This document shows, one piece after another, positions 18,353 to 25,672 of a DNA stretch of 29,548 nt (within the stretch, counting starts at the first letter, position 1; the number at the start of each line of letters is the position of its first letter). The position numbers were made by a program, and so were the translations under genes. This DNA comes from Methanobrevibacter sp. UBA412 (GTDB lineage Archaea; Methanobacteriota; Methanobacteria; Methanobacteriales; Methanobacteriaceae). A model generated the notes under the pieces. That model was not told where the DNA came from. It saw nothing but the letters and a program-made list of their open reading frames with translations, and made no database searches. The stretch lies in contig DAGJ01000026.1 of the NCBI GenBank assembly GCA_002495685.1, forward strand, positions 6,644-36,191, written 5' to 3'.

Positions 18353-19561
18353 ATGGAAGAAACAAGTAATGTTCCTAAACTCCGATTTAAAGAATTCACA
18401 GAACCATGGGAAGAAATTTTACTAAAAGATAATGCTTATATAAAAGGTAGAATTGGTTGGAAAAACCTTAAACAAAGTGAATATACTATTAAAGGTCCTT
18501 ACTTAATTGCAAGTAAACATATAAATAATGGTAAGATTTATTGGGAAAAATGCGATCATTTAAGTAATAAAAGATATCTAGAATCTCCAGAAATTGCATT
18601 AAAATTGGGGGATGTTATATTTTCAAAAGATGGAAGTTTGGGTAATCCTGCATTAATAAAATATTTACCACATGAATCTACAATTAATGGAACAATGATG
18701 TTAGTTCGGGTTAATAGTAATATTTCTCCTAATTTTTTTTATCAAGTATTAAATTCAGATTATTTCTTTAGATTATTACATGTTCTAAAATCTGGAAGTA
18801 GTATCCCTCATATATTTCAAAGAGATATGAATAATTTTAAATTTAAAATTCCAATAAAAATTAAAGAACAAGAAATGATTGCTGATTTTTTAGAATTAAT
18901 TGATAATAAAATTAATCTTTTATCCAGTACAATTGAATATTTAAAAGATTTTAAAAATTATTGTCTTCAAAACCTTTTTTCTGAGAATAAATTAAGATTT
19001 ATTAAACGGTACAATTTTGATGCAAAATATGTAAGTGATTACCTCAAGGAGAGTAAAATTAAGGCTAGTAATGATGATATTAATAAACATTTAACTGTTA
19101 AACTTAATTTAAAAGGTGTAATTCCAAGAGAAAGTAAAACTATTGAAAAAGAAGGAGCTACTACTCAATATATTAGGAAATCCGGCCAATTTATTTATGG
19201 TAAACAGAATCTTTATAAAGGTGCTTTGGGTTTAATCCCTAAAGAATTGGATAATTTTTTATCTTCTTCCGATATTCCGTCTTTTGATTTTATTAACAGT
19301 GTCAATCATTTATGGTTTTATTATTATTTTTCTAGAAAAAGTTTTTATGAATGTTTAGAAAAATATTCTACTGGTACTGGTTCAAAAAGAATTTCTCCTA
19401 CAGATTTTTTAAAAATTAAACTCTTTATTCCTCCCTTAGAAATTCAAGAAAAAATAGCTAGTTTTTTATCTTTAATTGATAAAAAACTTGATCTTACTCA
19501 AAATCAGATTGAAAATATGGAGAAGTTTAAGAAGGGTTTACTTCAACAAATGTTTGTTTAG
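18353..19561 (+). CDS. hsdS: Type I specificity subunit, expressed copy 1
   Basis: The 402-residue subunit that chooses the DNA sequence for HsdM and HsdR. Recognition domain 1 spans about residues 16-180, the central repeat reads IKEQEMIADFLELIDNKINLL then FKNYCLQNLF and KLRF, recognition domain 2 about 225-355, and the closing repeat QEKIASFLSLIDKKLDLTQNQI then FKKGLLQQMFV. The start ATG 18353 has GGAG at 18339-18342. Only the leader MEETSNVP lies outside the cassette; the shared site 18377-18391 begins at residue 9. It is the only one of three hsdS copies with a start codon and ribosome binding site, and is last in the hsdR-hsdM-hsdS operon. Its final 44 bases (19517-19560) are identical to those of copy 2. 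Confidence 0.93.
   Translation: MEETSNVPKLRFKEFTEPWEEILLKDNAYIKGRIGWKNLKQSEYTIKGPYLIASKHINNGKIYWEKCDHLSNKRYLESPEIALKLGDVIFSKDGSLGNPALIKYLPHESTINGTMMLVRVNSNISPNFFYQVLNSDYFFRLLHVLKSGSSIPHIFQRDMNNFKFKIPIKIKEQEMIADFLELIDNKINLLSSTIEYLKDFKNYCLQNLFSENKLRFIKRYNFDAKYVSDYLKESKIKASNDDINKHLTVKLNLKGVIPRESKTIEKEGATTQYIRKSGQFIYGKQNLYKGALGLIPKELDNFLSSSDIPSFDFINSVNHLWFYYYFSRKSFYECLEKYSTGTGSKRISPTDFLKIKLFIPPLEIQEKIASFLSLIDKKLDLTQNQIENMEKFKKGLLQQMFV
18377..18391 (+). other. Shared recombination site of hsdS copy 1
   Basis: AAACTCCGATTTAAA, eight codons inside hsdS1. Identity with copy 2 extends a little on both sides (TAAACTCC and AAAGAATT), while copy 3 matches only the 15-base core. Base composition changes from A/C-rich hsdM to ordinary AT-rich cassette DNA close to this point. 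Confidence 0.75.
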
Positions 19562-19613
19562 TTTTATTAAATTTTTTTATTTTATTATTTTTTCTCATTT
19601 TTTTATAAGTTTT

Positions 19614-19689
19614 TAGGGTTTTAACCTCTTTAAACACTCTTTTTATTAACAATTGTTATAATTTTTTTATATTAAACTAGGGTTTTAAC
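19614..19689 (+). repeat. Direct repeat of TAGGGTTTTAAC downstream of hsdS1
   Basis: The 12-base TAGGGTTTTAAC occurs at 19614-19625 and 19678-19689, 64 bases apart, in the T-rich gap between the convergent hsdS1 and recombinase genes. T-runs in this gap could also end both transcripts. Function is unknown; recombinase arm sites are one possibility. Confidence 0.4.
19649..19661 (-). repeat. Inverted repeat flanking the recombinase gene, distal copy
   Basis: ACAATTGTTATAA here is the exact reverse complement of TTATAACAATTGT at 20790-20802. The pair brackets the recombinase gene, about 62 bases past its stop and 71 bases before its start. Confidence 0.5.
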
Positions 19690-19723
19690 ACATACATTTT
19701 TTTATAAAAATCCCAATAATTTT

Positions 19724-20719
19724 TTAAGCTAAAAATTTTCTATGAGCAATTTTCACATTATGTTGATTGACCATTGCATATTGCATTGTAGTATCAATTT
19801 GTACATGACCTAATAATTTTTGTACTTGTTCTATAGGCATACCTTTATCAATTGCATTTGTTGCCATTGTTCTTCTAAATTTATGGGGATGTAATTTTTT
19901 AATATGTGATTGTTTACCAAGTGATCTTATCCGTGTTTCAATAGCATTAATACCTAATCTTTCATTAGGTTTTTTCAATGATACAAAAAGTGCAGGATTA
20001 TCATCATCACGGGTTTCAAGATATTCCAGTAAATGGATTTTGGTTCGTGCATCAAAGTATACTGGTCTTTCACTTTCTCCTTTACCAAAAACAATACACT
20101 CTCTTTCATAAAAATTAATATCATCAATATTAAGATTTACTAATTCCCCAACACGAATTCCAGTTGAAATGAATAATTCAATCATAGATAAATCCCTAAT
20201 TTCATCACAATTATCACGTAATGTTTCTAATTCTTCATCAGTTAATACTTTTTTAACTACTTTTCCAGTTTTAATTTTATGAATTCTACGCACTGGATTT
20301 TTAAGTATATAATCCTCATCTTCTAACCATGCAAAAAAACTTGAAAAAATTCTTCGAATATTATCAATAGTAGTCTTGCTTGAATTTCTTAATTTCTTAT
20401 GATCTGATAAATATTTTCTCAAATCATCAGTACTAATATTATCAATTCTTTTCTCTAACTTCATTAACATTTTTTCAATAGTAGTTTGATAATATACAAT
20501 AGTTTTAGGAGAACAACCCTCAATTTGCTTAGCAGATAAAAAAAGATTCAATAATTTATAATTTTCATTAGAAGAATTCTCATCATAATCAATTTTATTT
20601 TCAATAATTTGCACATTTTTAAAAGTTTTCAACAAAGCTTTAGTTAACTTCAAATATTGACCTTGATTCAAGAAAGGTTTCATTTGATTTTGGATTTCAG
20701 ATATCATTCTAGTTTTCAT
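19724..20719 (-). CDS. Tyrosine recombinase, likely hsdS switch enzyme
   Basis: A 331-residue phage-integrase/Xer-family recombinase. The N-terminal SAM-like DNA-binding domain covers about 52-150 (LFLSAKQIEGCSPKTIVYY, LRKYL, IFSSFFAWL). The catalytic set is complete: R189 in STGIRVGEL, K213 in GKGE, H279 and R282 in HPHKFRRT, H305 in LLGH, Y314 in TTMQYAMV. It lies between hsdS1 and hsdS2, opposite in direction, the usual setting of recombinases that invert hsdS genes in bacteria. I infer that it acts on the shared AAACTCCGATTTAAA site; an integrative-element origin is the alternative, but no attachment-site pair or element cargo is seen. No Shine-Dalgarno is visible before the ATG at 20719; a TATA-like TAATATAAAT at 20730-20739 suggests a leaderless or short-leader message, perhaps starting at the Met of residue 5. 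Confidence 0.9.
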   Translation of the reverse strand: MKTRMISEIQNQMKPFLNQGQYLKLTKALLKTFKNVQIIENKIDYDENSSNENYKLLNLFLSAKQIEGCSPKTIVYYQTTIEKMLMKLEKRIDNISTDDLRKYLSDHKKLRNSSKTTIDNIRRIFSSFFAWLEDEDYILKNPVRRIHKIKTGKVVKKVLTDEELETLRDNCDEIRDLSMIELFISTGIRVGELVNLNIDDINFYERECIVFGKGESERPVYFDARTKIHLLEYLETRDDDNPALFVSLKKPNERLGINAIETRIRSLGKQSHIKKLHPHKFRRTMATNAIDKGMPIEQVQKLLGHVQIDTTMQYAMVNQHNVKIAHRKFLA

Positions 20720-20789
20720 AATAATAACTATTTATATTAAAAATTAATTATTTTTTTTATTAAAAATTATTTTTAATTATTAATCTAAA

Positions 20790-20802
20790 TTATAACAATT
20801 GT
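20790..20802 (+). repeat. Inverted repeat flanking the recombinase gene, proximal copy
   Basis: TTATAACAATTGT, reverse complement of 19649-19661. It sits between the recombinase start and the hsdS copy 2 site at 20823. Confidence 0.5.
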
Positions 20803-20822
20803 AAATTTTATTGTGAAAAAAT

Positions 20823-20837
20823 AAACTCCGATTTAAA
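20823..20837 (+). other. Shared recombination site of hsdS copy 2
   Basis: AAACTCCGATTTAAA in the same orientation as the hsdS1 site. Recombination between these two direct copies would excise 18377-20822, including hsdS1 and the recombinase gene. Confidence 0.7.
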
Positions 20838-22208
20838 GAATTTACCAAACCTTGGGAAGCTCAAAAATTAGGTGAAATTTTAACATTGATTCAAAGTGGG
20901 TTATCTAGAAAATTATCTCAAAAAGATATAGGAGTCCCAGTTTTAAGATCAAATAATTTAATAAATAATGAATTAAATTTAGATGATATTAGTTATTGGT
21001 ATATAAAAGATTCTAAAGGAGCTAAAATTGAAAATTATTTTTTAAAAGAAAATGATTTGTTAATTAATTTTATAAATAGTTTGAGTCAAATTGGGAAAAT
21101 TGCTCTTTTTAAAAATGAATTAAAAAGAAATACAATTTTTACCACTAATCTTTTAAGATTAAATTTCAATTCCAAAATTTATATTGATTTTATGTATTTT
21201 TATTTTCAAACAGGAAAATATAATAATTATATTCAAGTTATTACAAAACCTGCAGTTAATCAAGCAAGTTTTACAACTGTTGATTTAAAAAAATTTAATT
21301 TAAAAGTCCCTTCTTTACATGAACAAAAAAAGATAGCTAATTTTTTAAATTCAATCAATCATAAGATTAAGTTATTGAATAAAAAATTAGGATATTTTAA
21401 AGATTTTAAGAAGTATTGTTTTCAAAACTTGTTTTCTGAGAAATTAAGATTTAATTATTTAAATAGTGGAGGTTTTAAAAATAAAAATGACTTTAAATCT
21501 GTTAAATTAGAAAGTTTAATTAAAAAAGGGAAAGCTGGAGGAACTCCAAAATCTTCTATAGGGAGATATTATAAAGGTAATATCCCTTTTCTTAGTATTT
21601 CTGATATGACAATGCAAGGAAAATATATTACGTTTACTTCAAAAAAAATTACTAAAGAAGCGATTAATGATTCTTCTGCTTGGATTATTCCTAAAAATTC
21701 TTTATTATATTCTATTTATGCTTCTATAGGTTTTGTTTCAATTAATAAAATAGATTTAAGTACAAGTCAAGCAATTTTTGGAATCATATTAAAAGATAAT
21801 GTTAATATAGATTATATTTATTATTATCTAACATATTTTAAAAGATTTGTTCATAAATTTATAGAAACAGGAACACAGGGTAATCTTAATAAAAACATAC
21901 TTTATAATTTTATTATTAAAATACCTAACTCTATAGAAGAACAAGAAAAAATAGCTAGTTTTTTATCTTTAATTGATAAGAAGATTGATCTTACTCAAAA
22001 TCAGATTACTGAAATGGAGAAGTTTAAGAAGGGTTTACTTCAACAAATGTTTGTTTACCTAATTTTATACATTTCAATATTTCTTATTTTATTATTTTTT
22101 AAAATAATTTTAAATAAGTTGGAGTATTATTTTATATTTCATTTATTTAAAGTTTTAGAAATCACTGATAAAGGAGCATATGATTTAATTGACATAATAT
22201 TAATGTAA
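20823..22208 (+). pseudogene. hsdS: Silent hsdS copy 2 (specificity subunit, no start codon)
   Basis: A specificity cassette in the same orientation as hsdS1. It begins at the shared site (KLRFKEFTKPWE); just upstream in frame is a TGA, so there is no start codon or ribosome binding site. Recognition domain 1 is followed by SLHEQKKIANFLNSINHKI, FKKYCFQNLF and KLRF, then recognition domain 2 (GKAGGTPKSSIGRYYKGNIPFL) and the closing repeat EEQEKIASFLSLIDKKIDLTQNQI. The final 44 bases of the cassette (22014-22057) are identical to hsdS1; beyond ATGTTTGTTTA the stop is missing and a hydrophobic tail runs on to 22208. An internal TTG at 20886 could be called a start but would remove the first part of recognition domain 1. 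It is best read as stored specificity, reachable by recombination. Confidence 0.85.
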
Positions 22209-22262
22209 TAATATTAATATTAAGAAAAACAAATTAACTTATAATTAAAAGGAGGTTAAAAA

Positions 22263-22645
22263 ATGATTGGTTATGGATCTGAAGCGGGGATTACAATTAG
22301 TGTTCCTGAAATATTAAATTATGAGTATTTAAAAACTATAAGAGAAGAATTAACTTATTTAAAAGATTAAATACCTCCAATTCTTCTTAGTGGGATAGAT
22401 TCTGATGAAAGATACAAATTCATAACACGACCTGAAAATAAAGAATTGTTCGAAGAAATAACTGAAATAGGTCGTGAAATGAGACAAGAAAAGCATAGGA
22501 GAGATGATACTCTTGGTGCTGATAAAGATGAGCTTTTGACTTTTGTTGAATGTTATTCTCAATGGAGTGATCTTGTGAATTGGGATGTTGCTGAGGAGTG
22601 GGAGAAGAAGTATGATACTACTCATGAGCATACTTTTTTCCCATA
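22263..22645 (+). pseudogene. Small gene with an in-frame stop (about 127 codons)
   Basis: ATG 22263 has a strong GGAGGT at 22251-22256. The frame gives 35 residues (MIGYGSEAGITISVPEIL...) then TAA at 22368-22370, and continues open in the same frame to 22645 with a charged, helical, Trp-containing sequence (ELFEEITEIGREMRQEK, ECYSQWSDLVNWDVAEEW). Joined, it would be an acidic protein of about 126 residues. I do not recognise the family. Either the stop is a recent mutation, or a 35-residue peptide is made and the second part uses its own TTG at 22446, which has no good ribosome binding site. The next gene has the same style of ribosome binding site and may form a pair with it. Confidence 0.55.
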
Positions 22646-22699
22646 AGTAAAACATGAAATTCTTTAAAGAATTAAAACAAAAAATAGGAGGATAAAAAC

Positions 22700-22993
22700 A
22701 TGATTAAAAAATTAATGATAGGATCAAAACAAGTAATAAATACTAATATTGATTATATGAAGGAACATCAGGAATTATGTTTAATTGATGATGTAATTTT
22801 ACCCCCAGATATAAAATTATATATTGAAGATAAACATACTCTTAAGAAGAATCAGCTTGGTTTTTGGATGGAGCTTAGACTTGGGACTTATGATCGTCCT
22901 AATGAACGTCCTATGAATAATGATGATCCTCGTTTATGGGTTGATTTTGTTAAGAAGCATCCTGAGCATAAGGATATTTTAATTTATAAATAA
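22700..22993 (+). CDS. Protein of unknown function (97 aa)
   Basis: A 97-residue soluble protein starting at ATG 22700 with GGAGG at 22687-22691. It is charged, with no membrane segment, and has notable stretches LPPDIKLYIEDKHTL, FWMELRLGTYDRPNERP and DDPRLWVDFVKKHPEHKD. No family is recognised. It lies 54 bases after the interrupted small gene and 73 bases before the second hsdM-like gene, all on the same strand. Confidence 0.65.
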   Translation: MIKKLMIGSKQVINTNIDYMKEHQELCLIDDVILPPDIKLYIEDKHTLKKNQLGFWMELRLGTYDRPNERPMNNDDPRLWVDFVKKHPEHKDILIYK

Positions 22994-23066
22994 AACTTTT
23001 ATTTTTTTTTTAGTTATTTGAAAAAATCTGATAACCTTTTTTAAATATTTAGGGTGTTTTTTTTTA

Positions 23067-24507
23067 ATGTTAAATGATGTTAATGGTTTGGGGCTTAAAT
23101 TGTGGAGGTTGTGTTTAGAATCTGACTTTCAAGGTGAACTTTTTGAGTTTAAGAATTATTTTTTAGCTTTGTTTTCTTATAAGTTTTTATCTGAGAGATT
23201 AGTTTTTAAATTGGATTATGAATTAAGGGAGGATAATTTAAGTTTTGTTGAGGCTTATAATTTGGAGGAGTATAGGGATGCTTTAAGGGATGAGGCTTTA
23301 GAGTCTTTAGGATTTTTTATTGAGCCTGATTTTTTGTTTTCTAATTTTGTTAGATTAGCATGTATAGGGGATGTTAATTTATTAAGGAAATTAGAGGCTG
23401 CTTTTAAAATGTTTTCTGATTGTTCATATTATGGTGTGTGTCCTTTAAGTTTTATGAATTTGTTTGAGGATGTGGATTTACAATCTGATACGTTAGGTAA
23501 AACTGAGGATGATAGGACTGATTTTATAAGTGAATTATTAATTCATTTATCTTTTTTTGATTTCCAAATTAGTAATGAGGATAATTGTATTGCCGGAGAT
23601 GTGTTTGATTATTTATTATCTCAGTTTGCATTTGAATCTAATAGTATAGGTTGTTATGCTCCTTTAGATGTTAATATGGTTTTAAGTAAAATTGTATCAT
23701 TAAATAAACATGTTTTAGATTCTGTTTATGATTCTTGTTCAGGGCTTTCTTCTTCTCTTTTAAGTGTTAAAAGGGAAGTTCTTGTGAATAATTTTTATGG
23801 TGAAGAGATTAATCAAACTTACTTTAATATTGCTCGTATGAATATGTTAATTCATAATGTGAAGTGTGAAGATTTCAATTTAGTATGTGGTGATTGTTTA
23901 GAGCATCCGGGATTTGAGGGTGTTAAGTTTGATGCTATTGTTTCTAATTTAATTTGTTATTCTCATTGGTCAGGGGATCGGAAATTTTTAAATGATGAAC
24001 GTTTTAAGGATTATGGGAGGGTTCCTCCAAAAACTTTATCTAACTTTGCTTTATTATTACATATGTTGTATTATTTAAAGGATGATGGGACTATGGCTTA
24101 TAGTAATGGGTATTGGTTTTCTGTTTAAAGTTTGGGGTAGGTATTTAAGAGAGTATTTAATTAAGGATAAGAATTATTTAGATGCTGTAATTAACTTACC
24201 AAGTAATCTTTTCCCAGATACAAGTAGTCCTACATGTATTCTTGTTTTAAAGAAATCGCGGATGAAAAATCAGAGTGTTTTGTTAATTGATGCTTCACAT
24301 GGTTTTAATACTGTTAATGGTAAAAATCGGTTAAGAAAAATGGATATTAATAAGATTATTAAAACTTATAAAAATAGGGAGGAGTTGAAATATTATTCAC
24401 ATAATGTTTCATTAGATGAATTAAAGGAAAATGGATATAATTTAAGTATTAGTAGATATGTTGAGGATTATTATGATTATATGTGGCGTAAATTAATTGA
24501 TAATTAA
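23067..24507 (+). pseudogene. hsdM: Inactive, frameshifted HsdM relative
   Basis: The translation follows HsdM (16788-18332) along nearly its whole length: LEHPGF, FYGEEINQ versus FYGQELNQ, IARMNM, KFLNDERF. But the AdoMet motif DPTCGSGS has become DSCSGLSS (residues 222-229) and the catalytic NPPF has become NLIC (294-297), so it cannot methylate. An extra T near 24097-24099 shifts the frame after DGTMA; the rest continues in the next frame (YLIKDKNYLDAVINLPSNLF) to 24507. The C-terminal helix of about 45 residues that meets HsdS is missing. The start ATG 23067 is 11 bases after GGGTG. No hsdR or hsdS accompanies it. It is most simply a decaying duplicate; a former regulatory or decoy role is possible because the scaffold is better kept than the motifs. 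Confidence 0.85.
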
Positions 24508-24672
24508 TTTTTATCTTTAAAAAAAATTGATTTTTTTTTACTTAATTATTTTTTTTATAAAGTTTTTTTTATACTTCTTTTTGAGGTTGGGTCATAAAAA
24601 TTTTTAATTTTTTTCTTAGCTTTGATTTTTTTTGTTTTTCTTTTATTTGTTTCTAGTTTTCAATGCATTTTT
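24508..24672. other. Non-coding T-rich gap
   Basis: I see no gene or clear structure here; long T-runs after the inactive hsdM could act as terminators. Confidence 0.5.
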
Positions 24673-24938
24673 TTAGGTATTTTCTTGGTTTTTTGTTGTT
24701 TTATTTAGTTCGTTGTATAGTCTTTTGAGGTTGTGTCCTATTGCATGTAGTTTCATCTCTGTATTCACCATTTCTATGCCTGTATAGTTGAATTCTATCA
24801 TTTTTATGTTGCGTTTTAGGTGTCCGAATGGCCATTTTACTGTTTTTTGATCGTTGTGCGTATATTTTTTGTGCCCATTTTTCATCCATTTTGTGCTGCA
24901 TTCTGATTTTTTGCTGGGTTTCCATAATAGGTTATGGT
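24673..24938 (-). pseudogene. C-terminal fragment of a DDE transposase
   Basis: The minus strand reads YTHNDQKTVKWPFGHLKRN, then FNYTGIEMVNTEMKL and AIGHNLKRLYNEL, the C-terminal block (Glu-FG-x-LK-N ... HNL) of IS1182- or IS5-type DDE transposases; the catalytic Glu position is Lys or Trp here. No start, N-terminal half or element ends are seen. It is a remnant of a different element from the two copies at the window ends, joined directly to a truncated adhesin gene at about 24940. Confidence 0.6.
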
Positions 24939-24939
24939 T

Positions 24940-25454
24940 CGATATTGGTTTTTGAATATTTACCTGAAGGATTAGTTTATATTTCAAGCACTGTTAGTAA
25001 AGGATTTTATAATTCAACTAATAATGTTTGGAGCATTGGTGATTTAAATTTTGGTGAAAGTGTTGATTTAACTTTATTAACTTATGTGAAAGTAGGTAAT
25101 TTTTCTTTAACTAATAATGTTTATGTTACTGGAAATGAATATGATTGGAATATTACAAATAACTATGGCAATAAAACTATTTTAATTAATTCGACTATTC
25201 CAAGTAAAGATAATAATACTGAAAATAAGACTATTAATATAACTAATACTACAATTACTCCAAGTCATGTAAATAACAATACTAATATGTCTTTTATGAA
25301 TAAGACTAAAATTCCATATAAAAATACCACTGTTAATAATATAATTAGTAATAAGAATTTTAATATGAAAAACACAGGAAACCCTATAATTACCCTTTTA
25401 TTAGTTTTATTTGCTTTAATCTTAATAAGTTCATATAAACCTAAGAAAAAATAA
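24940..25454 (+). pseudogene. C-terminal fragment of an adhesin-like surface protein
   Basis: About 170 codons of an adhesin-like protein without its front. The first recognisable text, EYLPEGLVYISSTVS then WSIGDLNFGESVDLTLLTYV, is a DUF11-type repeat; an Asn/Thr-rich stalk follows (NTTITPSHVNNNTNMSF), and it ends in a typical anchor for this group: TGNPIITLLLVLFALILISS plus the basic tail YKPKKK. The in-frame ATG at 24828 lies in the transposase remnant and is accidental. The transposon fragment next door suggests the 5' part was lost by an insertion-linked rearrangement. Confidence 0.7.
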
Positions 25455-25506
25455 AAACAAATTAGATCTATAAAAATTATTATTAAAAAAAATAATGAAG
25501 GATAAC

Positions 25507-25538
25507 TTCTATTTATTAATTTAATTCATTAAATAGAA
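25507..25538. terminator. Hairpin between converging adhesin genes
   Basis: TTCTATTTA at 25507-25515 pairs with TAAATAGAA at 25530-25538 around a 14-base loop, followed and preceded by T/A-rich runs. It lies between the two converging adhesin remnants, where a two-way terminator is expected. Confidence 0.4.
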
Positions 25539-25672
25539 TTTAAACCTTTTATTATTCTTCTTTTTTTTAAACTCCTCTTAATTAAAAACTTATTTTCACA
25601 TACTTAAAAATAATAATTGATATTTAAATGTTTAGTTTAGTTTTAAAAATGGAAAAAAGGAGAAATTAATTT

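Noticed and set aside
19724..20719. Integrase of a provirus or integrative element
   Set aside because: No attachment-site tRNA, structural or replication genes are present, and the position between hsdS copies fits a switch enzyme better. Not fully excluded.
20886..20888. TTG as a real start for hsdS copy 2
   Set aside because: Homology to the other hsdS genes continues 21 codons upstream to the shared site, and no ribosome binding site precedes the TTG.
24690..24940. N-terminal extension of the adhesin fragment from ATG 24828
   Set aside because: The plus-strand text there is Cys/Phe-rich and lies opposite recognisable transposase sequence, so it is not adhesin.
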